Below are positions 24,247-33,066 of a stretch of DNA of 64,000 nucleotides, piece by piece. Positions within the stretch are counted from its first letter, which is position 1; every line of letters starts with the position of its first letter. Location: the NCBI RefSeq assembly GCF_041052385.1, contig NZ_CP163439.1, positions 1,787,001 through 1,851,000 on the forward strand, written 5' to 3'. The DNA comes from Streptomyces sp. R28. GTDB taxonomy: Bacteria; Actinomycetota; Actinomycetes; Streptomycetales; Streptomycetaceae. The position numbers and the translations under genes were made by a program. Below the pieces are notes generated by a model. It ran no database searches. It was not told where the DNA came from and worked only from the letters and a program-made list of their open reading frames with translations.

Positions 24247-24654
24247 TCAGTTCCGGGAAATGGTGATGCGGAGAAGGCCACCGGGGTCGGCAATGCCTGT
24301 GCCGACATGGACGGATCGCCACTGCAGGGTGTCCCCGGCCGCGAGGACCAGGTTGGCCGCGGTGCCGGACAGAGTGATGGCCCGCTCGTTGTTCGCCGTG
24401 GCGTTGACGCCGTTGGTGAGCGCCAGCGAGGCGACGGTGGTCGTACCCGAGCCTGCCGCGCCCTTGTTAACGAGGCTCACCGTGCGGCTGTTGGTGTCGG
24501 CGCCGGTGATGGCCGCCTCCGGGACGTACTCCACGGAGGTAACCGTGCAGTCGAACGGGGCCTGCGCAACGACCGTGTCGTCGTCGTTGCCGGCCGTGGA
24601 CACGGCGGGTACATCGGCCTCGATGACCCGCACGTAGGGGGCGGTGTCAGGCAT
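24247..24654 (-). CDS. Head decoration protein candidate
   Basis: 135 residues, beta-rich with PFDCTVTSVEYVPEAAITGA and AGDTLQWRSVHVGTGIADPG. Proteins of this type directly downstream of the major capsid gene often decorate the capsid surface. Confidence 0.65.
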   Translation of the reverse strand: MPDTAPYVRVIEADVPAVSTAGNDDDTVVAQAPFDCTVTSVEYVPEAAITGADTNSRTVSLVNKGAAGSGTTTVASLALTNGVNATANNERAITLSGTAANLVLAAGDTLQWRSVHVGTGIADPGGLLRITISRN

Positions 24655-24679
24655 GTCTGTCTCCTTCGTGGGGTTCGGG

Positions 24680-25642
24680 TCAGGCGCCGACGGTCTTCAG
24701 CACGCCGACGGGGTAGCGGGACGCCTCGGTCGGCTGCTCGTTGTTGATGCGGTTCGAGACCTGCCAGCCCACGCGGAAGGTCAGGCGCACGGCGGTCATA
24801 TCCTGCTGGGCCAGGTTGTAGATGATCGCCCCGGTGTTGTCCTGGATGACGGCCTGGTCGAGGATCTTCATCGTGATGTCCGAGCGGACACCGATGACGA
24901 ACTCGTCCCAGTCGCCGCCGAACAGCCGGACGCCATCGACGCCGACTCCACCCGCGAGGGGGAAAAGTCCCTTCATGGCGTACTCGATCGGGTAGCCGTC
25001 CAGGGTGCGCATGTCACCGGGGACGCGGTTCTCGTCGAGCTTGCGGCCCTGCGTGTCACGCGCCCGGCGCAGCTTGCTCTTGGCCGACGTCGCAGCCACC
25101 CAGCCGTTGATCTCGAAGCCGTCGGCCTCGACCTTCTCGTAGACGTTGTCGATGTCGCCGAAGAAGCCACCGTTCGCTGCGGTGGAACCCTCGTTGACGC
25201 TGTTCCCCGCGGCTGTTGCGGCCGACAGGATGTTCGTCGGGAAGCTCGACGGCGCGTTCGTGCCGAAGAAGATCGTGGAGTCGAGCAGGCGACCAAACGC
25301 CTCCCGCACGAGCGGCTCCGCCTCGTCCCACAGGTCAGCGTCCGTGTCGGCGAGGACGTTGTCGGGGAACGGGACGATCGTCGCCATCTCCTCGACGTTC
25401 AGGAACTTGTTCGCCCAGTTGACCTCGGTGGTCTGCTTCAGACCCGTGTCGCCGCTCACCCAGTACGCGACCGGCAGAGCCGACAGGATCGGCAGGCGCA
25501 GCTGGCCGCGCGCCACCGGGATCCGCTTGAACATCTTCAGCGCCGCCGAGTCCTCGACGGCCTTGCCGAGCATCTCCTTGGAGACCTCTTCGGGGATGAG
25601 AGCCGCGGCATCGGTGCGGCTCGTCAGGTTGTTGTAGGCCAC
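24680..25642 (-). CDS. Major capsid protein (HK97 fold)
   Basis: 320 residues. The opening TDAAALIPEEVSKEMLGKAV EDS, the E-loop style ALPVAYWVSGDTGLKQTTEV and the P-domain end FRVGWQVSNRINNEQ are typical of HK97-type capsid proteins of actinophages. It self-assembles into the icosahedral head. It follows the scaffolding gene. Confidence 0.92.
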   Translation of the reverse strand: MAYNNLTSRTDAAALIPEEVSKEMLGKAVEDSAALKMFKRIPVARGQLRLPILSALPVAYWVSGDTGLKQTTEVNWANKFLNVEEMATIVPFPDNVLADTDADLWDEAEPLVREAFGRLLDSTIFFGTNAPSSFPTNILSAATAAGNSVNEGSTAANGGFFGDIDNVYEKVEADGFEINGWVAATSAKSKLRRARDTQGRKLDENRVPGDMRTLDGYPIEYAMKGLFPLAGGVGVDGVRLFGGDWDEFVIGVRSDITMKILDQAVIQDNTGAIIYNLAQQDMTAVRLTFRVGWQVSNRINNEQPTEASRYPVGVLKTVGA

Positions 25643-25699
25643 GGCTTCTGCCTGCCTTTCGTGAGAATGGCCGGCCGGATCAAGCCGGGCCGGACGGTG

Positions 25700-26245
25700 T
25701 TAGCTCGCGCCCGCCTGCTGGCGGATGAGCTCGTTCATGGACTGAGGCTTCGCCGCGGTGGTGCGGGCGCCGCCATCGAAGGAGGGCGGCGCGGCCTCCT
25801 TGCCGAGGTGGGGCTTGCGCTTCAGCAGGTCGGCGAGGGCCTTCTCAATGCCCTTGCTGTCGATGTCGCCTTCGTCGTCGACGAAGTCGGCCACGTTCAG
25901 GAAGGCCGCGGCGTCGGAAGGGTCTGCGAACGTGCCGGCTGCGAGTGCTCGCACTTCGGCACGGGCGGTACGTTCCACCATTGCGGCGGCACGCTGCTCG
26001 GCCTTGCTGAGCCGGTCGTTGGCCTTCTGCAGTTCGGACTTGTCTCGGTCGTCGATCTCCTGGAGTCGTGCAGCGTGCTCCCGGCTCGCCTTCTCGGCAG
26101 CCTTGGCGCGCTGCTTCCACTCGTTCAACGCCTTCTCGCCGGCGGGACCCAAGGGGGCGTCTCCGGCCGGGGTGCTCGGCTCAGGCGGTTGCCCGGCGGG
26201 CTCGCCGCCTTCCGGCGCGGTCGGTTCGGTTGCTGATTCGGACAT
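25700..26245 (-). CDS. Scaffolding protein
   Basis: 181 residues. A Pro/Glu-rich N-terminus is followed by a long coiled coil (ALNEWKQRAKAAEKASREHA, KSELQKANDRLSKAEQRAAA) and a short C-terminal helix, the standard scaffold layout. It lies directly before the major capsid gene. Confidence 0.85.
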   Translation of the reverse strand: MSESATEPTAPEGGEPAGQPPEPSTPAGDAPLGPAGEKALNEWKQRAKAAEKASREHAARLQEIDDRDKSELQKANDRLSKAEQRAAAMVERTARAEVRALAAGTFADPSDAAAFLNVADFVDDEGDIDSKGIEKALADLLKRKPHLGKEAAPPSFDGGARTTAAKPQSMNELIRQQAGAS

Positions 26246-26287
26246 GCGGAACTCCCGTTGCGGGATAAGGCCGCGCATTGCGCGCGG

Positions 26288-27289
26288 TCAGGTCAGATAG
26301 CCGAAGCGCCGCAACATGGCGATCGCCTCGTCGCGGCTCTCGGCAAGCTCAAAGATCTCTTCAGGCATGAGCCGGGGTGACGTCAGCCGGTACTGGCGGC
26401 CGATGTTGGCGGGCACGCGCCCCCGGGCTATGTCCCGGGCCCGCTCCTGCCGGTAGAAGTGGCCCCGCGTCGTCGTGCCCTCACGCGTGGCCCGCAGTGT
26501 CCGGCCATAGGTGGTCGAGGTGTACATGCCGCGGCGCGCATTCACGACCTGCCCGATGTCGGCGCCCTCCCGGATCGCCCGCGCACCCGCGGCCGTGAAG
26601 ATGCGGTCCTGCTCAGCGCGCGAGAGATTGCCGAAGTACGACTGGGGGTCGATGTAGCCGCGGTACTGGCGGCGGGCGATCAGCGTCGTCGGCAGGTGCA
26701 CACAGTCGCACTTGGGATGCCGCTGGAAGCCGGTGTTCCAGCCGTACTCTTTGCCTGCCAGGACGATGCAGCGAGCGCAGGCGGGCGGGTTGACCACCCT
26801 CACGTAGCCCTGGATGGTCCTCTTCCCGGCCATCGACGCGCCGACCGCCCCGCGGCCAGCCTGGGTCACCTCCGACGACGACAGCGTCAGGGCTTGCCGC
26901 AGGCCGCGCATCAGGGCGTCTTGCGTGTCGAGCCCGCCGCCTATCGCCTGCTTCGTTGTGATCACCGACAGGTACAGCAGCGAGTCCAGCGCACGACCGT
27001 CCGCGGCGAAGCCGGCGAACGCCGACGGTCGAACCGCTCCAGCACGCTCCGGGTCGCCGCCCTCCACGTCGGCCACCTCATCGACGTAGTCATCCGCAAG
27101 GCCAGCTGACGCCAACTGGCCGGCCGCCACGACCTGCGCCATCCGTCGGCCGATCCCGGCCTTCCAGGAGCCGGTCAGGTCGCTTACGTCGAGGAGCCGC
27201 CAGAGCTCCTGGATCTGGTTGGCGGTCAGGCGGGTGATGCGCTGCTGGCGACGGTAGTGGCGCAGCGCGAGCCGCCGGGCCGTCGCCAC
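26288..27289 (-). CDS. MuF-like minor capsid / capsid morphogenesis protein
   Basis: 333 residues starting with a basic segment (MATARRLALRHYRRQQRITR). The signature VNPPACARCIVLAGKEYGWN then FQRHPKCDC is the conserved Cys/His core of MuF-type minor capsid proteins. It follows the portal gene, as in most actinophages. Confidence 0.85.
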   Translation of the reverse strand: MATARRLALRHYRRQQRITRLTANQIQELWRLLDVSDLTGSWKAGIGRRMAQVVAAGQLASAGLADDYVDEVADVEGGDPERAGAVRPSAFAGFAADGRALDSLLYLSVITTKQAIGGGLDTQDALMRGLRQALTLSSSEVTQAGRGAVGASMAGKRTIQGYVRVVNPPACARCIVLAGKEYGWNTGFQRHPKCDCVHLPTTLIARRQYRGYIDPQSYFGNLSRAEQDRIFTAAGARAIREGADIGQVVNARRGMYTSTTYGRTLRATREGTTTRGHFYRQERARDIARGRVPANIGRQYRLTSPRLMPEEIFELAESRDEAIAMLRRFGYLT

Positions 27290-27292
27290 GGC

Positions 27293-28684
27293 CTACTCCT
27301 CGGCGTCCGCGACGGCTGGCTCGACCGTGGCCGTCGGCTTCGGCCCGTACTCGGCTGCAACATCCCCGGCGAGCGCCCGGTCCAGGGCGTCCTCGCTGAG
27401 CTTGCGCCACCGCTCGATCTCCTGCGGCGTCGCGCCCCAGCGCTCCCACAGCACTTCGCGAGGCACTCCGAGGGTGCTCATCTTCACCAGTGCGTCGACG
27501 AGTTCACCCTCGGTCCGCCACTCCGGCGACTTCCACACGATGCGCGCCTGCGAGGAGGCGAACCCGGCAAGCCGCATCGTGCGCTCCAAGCCCTCCTCCA
27601 GGAACCTGCGCCGCTGGTAGATCTTGTGAATGAGGCCCGCCTCGGCTGCTTTCAACGCCTCCGCGCTGAGGTTGACCATCGAGCCGAGCAGATAATGCGG
27701 CGGGGTAGATGTGATCGCGGCGATGTCGTGGACATCAGCTTCTTTAGCCTTCAAGTACCCGCTGAGGTCGGCGGCGGCGAACTGGCCAAAGCGGGCTCCA
27801 TCTTCCTCCGCCATCAGGATCTTGTTCACGGCGACATCGAACGGCTCCACATCCTGGCCGTTCGCGTCGACGGGGATCTCCATCCCGGTGACCCACTTCT
27901 GCGGGAACGCCGCGAACTCCTGCGTCATCATCCGGTCCGCGATCGTCTTGTTGATCCGGTCCTGGATGCCTGTCACCGACCGCAGCTCCGAGGCGCCCGG
28001 CTTCAGCATCCGAGGCCGGTTCGCAAGCTCACCGAACGGCACCTCGCCCAGGACGTTCTTGCCGCCCCACTCCTCGCCCGCCACCTCGCGGCGCACCCAC
28101 TGCGGCTTCTTCGTGTCGCCGTACTTCGGCTCGGGTGCCTCGAATTTGTAGATGCGGTCCGGGAGATACACGGTGCAGCAGAGTTTGGACGTCCAGTCGT
28201 CCACCCACAGCTTCAGCGCCGCCGCCATCTCGCCGGGCTCGCCCGGCTTGCCCTCCGTGATGACCTGCGTCGGATGCTCCGGAGTGATCCGGAAGCCGAG
28301 CCGCTTGTCCGGCGAGACCAGCATGTAGGCGTTCCCGCGGATCGCCGCCTCCAGAAAAGCCAGCGACGAGCCGCCGTCCAGGTTGTTGTCCTGCCACAGC
28401 GCCCACGCCGCCTGATCAGCATCCCCCGTGGCGTCAACGTCCGACTGGAACCCCGCCACCTCCAGGCGTCCCACGAGCGCGTCGACGACGAGCTCCATGT
28501 AGTTCGCCCGCGACATCTGCAACAGCCGCCGGAACGGGGCCCGCGCCTTCTCGTGCAGATGCGGAAGCGGGTGCTCGCACTCGTAGTAGTCATCGAAGAC
28601 CTTCGTCTCCTCGGACCGCTTGCTCAACTTCTCGTACAGGCGGTCACGCCACCACTCAGGGGACTGGACTGCAGGCTGAGGCAT
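27293..28684 (-). CDS. Portal protein
   Basis: 463 residues, SPP1 gp6-like family. Recognisable parts are VFDDYYECEHPLPHLHEKAR, FLEAAIRGNAYMLVSPDKRL, a crown/stem with DRINKTIADRMMTQEFAAFP and TSTPPHYLLGSMVNLSAEAL. It forms the dodecameric ring for DNA entry and binds the terminase. Confidence 0.93.
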   Translation of the reverse strand: MPQPAVQSPEWWRDRLYEKLSKRSEETKVFDDYYECEHPLPHLHEKARAPFRRLLQMSRANYMELVVDALVGRLEVAGFQSDVDATGDADQAAWALWQDNNLDGGSSLAFLEAAIRGNAYMLVSPDKRLGFRITPEHPTQVITEGKPGEPGEMAAALKLWVDDWTSKLCCTVYLPDRIYKFEAPEPKYGDTKKPQWVRREVAGEEWGGKNVLGEVPFGELANRPRMLKPGASELRSVTGIQDRINKTIADRMMTQEFAAFPQKWVTGMEIPVDANGQDVEPFDVAVNKILMAEEDGARFGQFAAADLSGYLKAKEADVHDIAAITSTPPHYLLGSMVNLSAEALKAAEAGLIHKIYQRRRFLEEGLERTMRLAGFASSQARIVWKSPEWRTEGELVDALVKMSTLGVPREVLWERWGATPQEIERWRKLSEDALDRALAGDVAAEYGPKPTATVEPAVADAEE

Positions 28685-28699
28685 CCGGCCCCCTCTCGG

Positions 28700-30328
28700 T
28701 CAGAATCCGCGCGCCCGGCGCTTCTTGGTGCGGGCCTCGCCCGCCGCAATGGCGTCGCATGCAGCCTCGTGAGCGAGGACCGAGACCACGGCAAGGTCGA
28801 TCTTCTGAATGTGCGTCGCCTTGCGCAGGACGTAACGCTTGGCCGGCCGGGCCGCCTTGCGGGCGTTCCGGACATGGATGGACGTGGTCTCGCATCCGTC
28901 GTGCCGAAACGACGTGTCCTTCTTCGTGACGTCCGTCAGCAGTTGCTCGCAGGCCGCATGCATCTGTGCCACGCGATACGTCTGCCATTCGGTGACGCGT
29001 TTCTCGCCGTGCCGCGCCTGCCAGGCCGCCATCTCACTGGTCCAGTACGGCGGGTCGCCGTACATGCGGACCACGTTGAAGCGACCCATGAGTTCGTCCA
29101 CAGCCGCGTCGACCTCAAGGCGCGGCACCTGGCCGCCCCACTCCTCCGGGTCCCAGATGCACGGCCGGTTGTCAGGGCCATAGGTTGGGGTGAATTGATA
29201 GCCCTCCAAGGTCTCTGCGCGGATGCCGGTCCAGTCGTCGACGTCGGAACCGTCGAAGCCCAGGACGAGGGCCGTACCGTCCGGCACGTCCTCCAGGGCG
29301 ATGCGGGCGTCCCAGCGATCTTGCTGTAGCCAGGTGCCCATGCCGGCGGTGATTCTGTTGCCGTAGAAGCGTTCCGCCTCTGCCGGCTCCTTCTCCATCA
29401 GCTCGGAGGCCTCGCCCTCGATGGAGTCGAGGTCGATGTGACGGCTGCCCTGATAGACCGAGGCGTGGATCTTTCGCCGTTCGGGCTTCTTGGTGTAGTC
29501 CAGATCCTTGGGCGGCAGTCGGTGGTAGCGGTAGACGTCCTTGACCTTGGTCTCTGCCGTCTTCTGGGCGACCGAGTTCTCCGTGGGGTCCCACGCGTTC
29601 GTCTGTTCCAGCGACCGCCCCGACATGCCCGCCAGGCCGCGGCGCTGTGTCGTGGCAACCTTCGTCATGCCGTTGCCGTCGGTCCAGATGCCGGTCTCAT
29701 CCTGCGGCGCGAACGTGATCGGGTTGCCCAGCCGGGACTGAGCCGATGACGTGACGACGTCGATCCGCCCGTCGTTCGGAAGGCGGATGAACTGTTCGCC
29801 CACCCGCATGATCTCGGAGAGCGGCCCGTTACGAATCATCTCCTGAAGCGGCCGGTAGGTGTTGTCGGTCTGGTCCTCGGACGTCGCCGTGATCTGAATG
29901 AGCGGCTTGTTCCAAGGACGACCCATCGGCTCGCCCGGCTCGTACTCGTACACCCATCCGCAGCCACACCGGTGATCCGAGCAGCGGTACCGTTCCCCGC
30001 CGATGGCCCAACCGGCAAAGAGAACCGGCCCGACGGCCTCGGCAGCAACGATCGACGCCGCCCACGGACCCTTGCCGGACTTCTGCGGAGCCACGGCCTG
30101 CGCCCGACGGTAGTGGAACGCAGTCGCCAACTGGCCAGGCTGCGCGGTCGGCTTGATCCGGTAGAAGTTCGCCGTGATCCGAAGTTGCCAGTCGTACATC
30201 TCGAACGACTGCGGCTCGGGGTCTAGGCCACCCACCGACTGCAACTTGCAGTGCCGGGTGACCCAGTCCGGAACGACGTACAGCGTTGGGAAGTCGAGCG
30301 GCCAGGTACCGTCGTCAGCCGCTACCAC
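28700..30328 (-). CDS. Terminase large subunit
   Basis: 542 residues. The ATPase domain has a P-loop variant (VAPQKSGKGPWAAS) and downstream motifs (LIQITATSEDQTDN, FAPQDETGIW). The nuclease domain contains FDGSDVDDWTGI and ACDAIAAGEARTKKRRA near the end. It pumps and cuts phage DNA. The start overlaps the small subunit stop. Confidence 0.93.
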   Translation of the reverse strand: MVAADDGTWPLDFPTLYVVPDWVTRHCKLQSVGGLDPEPQSFEMYDWQLRITANFYRIKPTAQPGQLATAFHYRRAQAVAPQKSGKGPWAASIVAAEAVGPVLFAGWAIGGERYRCSDHRCGCGWVYEYEPGEPMGRPWNKPLIQITATSEDQTDNTYRPLQEMIRNGPLSEIMRVGEQFIRLPNDGRIDVVTSSAQSRLGNPITFAPQDETGIWTDGNGMTKVATTQRRGLAGMSGRSLEQTNAWDPTENSVAQKTAETKVKDVYRYHRLPPKDLDYTKKPERRKIHASVYQGSRHIDLDSIEGEASELMEKEPAEAERFYGNRITAGMGTWLQQDRWDARIALEDVPDGTALVLGFDGSDVDDWTGIRAETLEGYQFTPTYGPDNRPCIWDPEEWGGQVPRLEVDAAVDELMGRFNVVRMYGDPPYWTSEMAAWQARHGEKRVTEWQTYRVAQMHAACEQLLTDVTKKDTSFRHDGCETTSIHVRNARKAARPAKRYVLRKATHIQKIDLAVVSVLAHEAACDAIAAGEARTKKRRARGF

Positions 30329-30788
30329 CAGGCACCGCCCTCAACCGGGCCCGAGCCGAGGTCGGCGCAACGACCGCAGCCCCACCGGGTCCAGTCGACG
30401 CCTCCCCTTCTTCGCTCGGCCGGTCGATACGCCACCGGTTACTACGCATCCCCGGCGTCGTCAGCCCCAGCGAGTCAGCGATCTGCCGCACCAGTGTCGA
30501 CAAGACGACAGCCGAGTCCGGCTTCTCCGCCTCAGCCAGCCGGCGGACGTAAAGGGCCACCTCGAACTCCTGGCCGTAGCGCTCCCACATCAAAGCCTGC
30601 GGCATCCGCCACAGACGCTCCCACAGCACAACCTCGCGGATGCTCTGCTCCTCGAACGGCCAGTCAGGCGTTGCGCCCTCACGGCCCTCAGCAGGAAGAA
30701 TCGTCCACTCACCGGCGTCCCGTTCGCGCTTCAATGCGTTCGGATCCGGCGGCGGTCCGCTCCTGGTTCGTGCTCCACCCTTCGGCAT
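30315..30788 (-). CDS. Terminase small subunit
   Basis: 157 residues starting MPKGGARTRSGPPPDPNALK. The motif RSGPPPDPNALKRERDAGEW and the later FEVALYVRRLAEAEKPDS are typical of actinophage terminase small subunits. It recognises the packaging site and recruits the large subunit, whose gene overlaps its end by 14 bp. Confidence 0.85.
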   Translation of the reverse strand: MPKGGARTRSGPPPDPNALKRERDAGEWTILPAEGREGATPDWPFEEQSIREVVLWERLWRMPQALMWERYGQEFEVALYVRRLAEAEKPDSAVVLSTLVRQIADSLGLTTPGMRSNRWRIDRPSEEGEASTGPGGAAVVAPTSARARLRAVPGGSG

Positions 30789-30839
30789 AGCGTCTCCTCA
30801 CAGCGTCATTGCGACGCGGATGACGGCCGGGCGTTGCGC

Positions 30840-31652
30840 TCAGCCGGTCAGGAGCAACGGCTCCCCACCGCCCCGATTGCCCTTCGCGCTATTGCAGCCG
30901 AGGTGGGCGAGGCGGACGTTTTCCGGGGCGTGTGCACCGCCCAGCGACAGCGGCACCACGTGGTCGAGGCTCGGACTCATCGAATCTGGCCACGGGCAGT
31001 TCGGGTCGATGTCAATTCCGCAGAGGTGGCAACGCCACTTGTCGCGTGCGGCGATCTCGGTGAGAAGCACCGGGTCACCGCTCGACGTCGCCTTCTTTAG
31101 GGCTCGTCGACGGTGGTAACGGTCGCGCCGTGCATCCGACCACGGTGGCGGCTTCTGTCTACCGTCAGCGCGAGACTCGCGGTTATAGAGCAGCTTGCCG
31201 TGCTTCTCGGAACAACAGCGTTGGTCGGAGCGGTGCGGCTGGAACTCCCCGCTGCACTCGGGAAGGGCGCAGTGGCGCAACGGAATGGGCTCGGCAAGCC
31301 TCTGGCCGTAGGCGATCTCGGCGCAGCGCTTCGAGCAGTACTTCGCGGTCTTGCGGCGCTGTGAAATGTCGGTGCCGCAGCTGACGCATACGCGGTGCAC
31401 CTCGTGGATCTGCTTCGCTGCGCGGCGAGCCTTTGCTCGCTGATTGGCGTGCCTGCTGTGGCACTCCCGGTCGCAATAGCGGACATGCGGCGGCAGATGC
31501 TCTATTTCCGCGCCGCAACGCTTGCACCAGCGGAAGATCCTCAGGAAATCGTTGGGGTGACTCTGGACGAAGTGCATGCACCGTTTGCTGCACCAGACCC
31601 ACCGCCATGACGGCAGAGGGGACACGCAGCCTCGGCAGGTCCGGTCGGTCAT
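30840..31652 (-). CDS. HNH endonuclease with zinc-finger arrays
   Basis: 270 residues. Several Cys-rich knuckles (CVSPLPSWRWVWCSKRC, YCDRECHSRH, KYCSKRC) precede a C-terminal HNH nuclease (DKWRCHLCGIDID, then SLDHVVPLSLGG and ENVRLAHLGCNSAKGN). HNH enzymes beside the terminase genes of HK97-type phages assist genome cutting at packaging, but free-standing homing activity is also possible. Confidence 0.85.
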   Translation of the reverse strand: MTDRTCRGCVSPLPSWRWVWCSKRCMHFVQSHPNDFLRIFRWCKRCGAEIEHLPPHVRYCDRECHSRHANQRAKARRAAKQIHEVHRVCVSCGTDISQRRKTAKYCSKRCAEIAYGQRLAEPIPLRHCALPECSGEFQPHRSDQRCCSEKHGKLLYNRESRADGRQKPPPWSDARRDRYHRRRALKKATSSGDPVLLTEIAARDKWRCHLCGIDIDPNCPWPDSMSPSLDHVVPLSLGGAHAPENVRLAHLGCNSAKGNRGGGEPLLLTG

Positions 31653-31919
31653 TCGCCTTGTCTCCAGACATGACGAAGCCCCCGATGTCTGGAGTCATCG
31701 GGGGCTTCTAGTCCTCGGGAGCTACCCTCGGGCTGCTTGCGGTGTGTGATTGACGATCAAGAGCAGAGATGATCTTGAAAGGTCTGAACCCTCCCGACCA
31801 GGCGGCCGTCTCCCCGGCGGTCCCTGTCGTTTCATGATCGCGGGGCATACCCCTGGGTATGATCAAGACTTCCGTCACGGAATGTGACGTCTGCGCCCCG
31901 TAGCCGCGTCCCAGCGCGA
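31653..31919. other. Packaging-side intergenic region with hairpin
   Basis: This 267-base gap upstream of the HNH-terminase block holds the terminator at 31675-31708, then an AT-richer stretch with several GATC-centred repeats (TGATCTTG, CATGATCG, ATGATCAAGAC). It is a candidate for the late promoter or a cos/pac site, but nothing decides this by eye. Confidence 0.35.
31675..31708. terminator. 13-bp stem terminator
   Basis: GAAGCCCCCGATG pairs perfectly with CATCGGGGGCTTC around an 8-base loop, just before the HNH gene. Confidence 0.75.
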
Positions 31920-32144
31920 TCACCGCCAGACGTAGACCGCGTCCCCGTCCTCGTGCCGGTGCTCGTGCTCGGGGGTGCCGGGCGGCAGGTCCGGGTCGGC
32001 AGCCGGCTCGGTGCAGGTGACGTGGGCGAGCATGGGCAGGTAGTGCGGGGCACCACACAGAGGTGCCTCCTCCTCGACCTTCGTCGGCTCCTCGGTCGCC
32101 TCTGCCTGCTCCTCGTCGGCCTTCGACTTGGCCTTCGTGGTCAT
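31920..32144 (-). CDS. Small acidic protein with Cys pair, 74 residues
   Basis: A Glu-rich N-terminus (MTTKAKSKADEEQAEATEEP) followed by APLCGAPHYLPMLAHVTCTE and an acidic His-rich end. It lies next to the second HNH gene. The function is unknown. Confidence 0.6.
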   Translation of the reverse strand: MTTKAKSKADEEQAEATEEPTKVEEEAPLCGAPHYLPMLAHVTCTEPAADPDLPPGTPEHEHRHEDGDAVYVWR

Positions 32145-32527
32145 CGGTTGAACCCTCCTGGCTGCTCGATGGCAGTCGACTTGGAATGGCACGAGTGACA
32201 GACGCCGCGCCCTCGCTTGGGATCGTCTGGGTCGAGGCCTTGTGCGATGAGCTCACGCCGGCTGAGCGGCCAGTGGTCTGCGTGCACTGAGCGTTGGCCG
32301 CACGGTGATCCGTGGCCGTGGTCCTCGTCGGTGCACACGCACTGCGGGTTGCGGGCCAGGACCGCGGGACGGAAGCGGGTCTCGTGCTGCTTGCCGTAGC
32401 CGCGTTGTCGTGCGCTGCCTCGCCGCTGCTCTGCCTCGCGGCGGTGGTCGTCGCATCGGCCGCCAGCCTGGGTGTAGGTCGGGCACCCGGGTACGGTGCA
32501 CACCCGGTATCCCCCGCGTCTGGGCAT
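32141..32527 (-). CDS. HNH endonuclease
   Basis: 128 residues. An N-terminal zinc knuckle (CTVPGCPTYTQAGGRCDDH) and basic helix lead to the HNH core: RNPQCVCTDEDHGHGSPCGQ, VHADHWPLSRRELI and RGVCHSCHSKSTAI. This is the small HNH type often found beside phage terminases. A second HNH protein lies at 30840-31652, so the packaging region carries two. Confidence 0.85.
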   Translation of the reverse strand: MPRRGGYRVCTVPGCPTYTQAGGRCDDHRREAEQRRGSARQRGYGKQHETRFRPAVLARNPQCVCTDEDHGHGSPCGQRSVHADHWPLSRRELIAQGLDPDDPKRGRGVCHSCHSKSTAIEQPGGFNR

Positions 32528-32566
32528 GGCCGCCTCCGCTCGGTACGGTGTTCGGCCTTGGGGGTG

Positions 32567-32764
32567 GTGAGCGTGCAGGGGAATGTGGCTGCCGGTGTGC
32601 TGGTGGCGGCGATGTGTGGGCTGGTGTTCGGCTGGGCGTATGGTCAGCCGCTGTTGGTGGTGCCATCGGCCGTGGCGCTGATCGTCGTGTTCGTGGGCTA
32701 CGGCCGGCACATGCGCGTCGACCGGGATCACGGGCGGGATCGTCCGTGGCGTCGGCCTAGGTGA
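32567..32764 (+). CDS. Two-span membrane protein on the plus strand
   Basis: About 65 residues with two hydrophobic spans (GNVAAGVLVAAMCGLVFGWA and LLVVPSAVALIVVFVGYG) and a basic C-terminal tail (DRDHGRDRPWRRPR). It opposes all its neighbours, a common sign of a lysogeny-expressed accessory gene. The start is uncertain (GTG at 32567 or 32573). Confidence 0.5.
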   Translation: MSVQGNVAAGVLVAAMCGLVFGWAYGQPLLVVPSAVALIVVFVGYGRHMRVDRDHGRDRPWRRPR

Positions 32765-33056
32765 TGCCGAGGTAGCCGGACATGCGGACGATGTTCTCGG
32801 ATCCGGGTGGGTCGACGCTGACGTAGACCCGGTAGTCGCCGGGGGTCAGGGTGACCGCGCCTCCGTCGGGTCCGATGAGGAGCCGGGCGGTGGTGCCGTT
32901 GACCCACTCGCCGGTCTTCCAGTCCTCTGCCGTCGGGTTGTCGCGGTTGTGGACGGGGAGGATGGCCAGCTTCGGCGGCGTGCCGGTGATGTCGACTCCG
33001 GCGGGTGGGGTGACGTCGGCGTGCACGTGCTCGGTGGTGGTGGCGGGGAGTTCCAT
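32757..33056 (-). CDS. Tail-region small beta protein, 99 residues
   Basis: Beta-rich with VDITGTPPKLAILPVHNRDN, VNGTTARLLIGPDGGAVTLT and PGDYRVYVSVDPPGS, a single immunoglobulin-like domain. It follows the repeat-containing tail protein and probably decorates tail or head. Confidence 0.65.
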   Translation of the reverse strand: MELPATTTEHVHADVTPPAGVDITGTPPKLAILPVHNRDNPTAEDWKTGEWVNGTTARLLIGPDGGAVTLTPGDYRVYVSVDPPGSENIVRMSGYLGIT

Positions 33057-33066
33057 GTCCGCCTCC

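Noticed and set aside
24644..26236. 530-codon plus-strand open frame opposite the capsid and scaffold genes
   Set aside because: A shadow; low-complexity composition with no domain, while the minus strand encodes a clear capsid protein and scaffold.
31717..31838. Possible small minus-strand gene starting near 31838 (MKRQGPP...)
   Set aside because: No ribosome site, unusual codon use and position in a likely control region.
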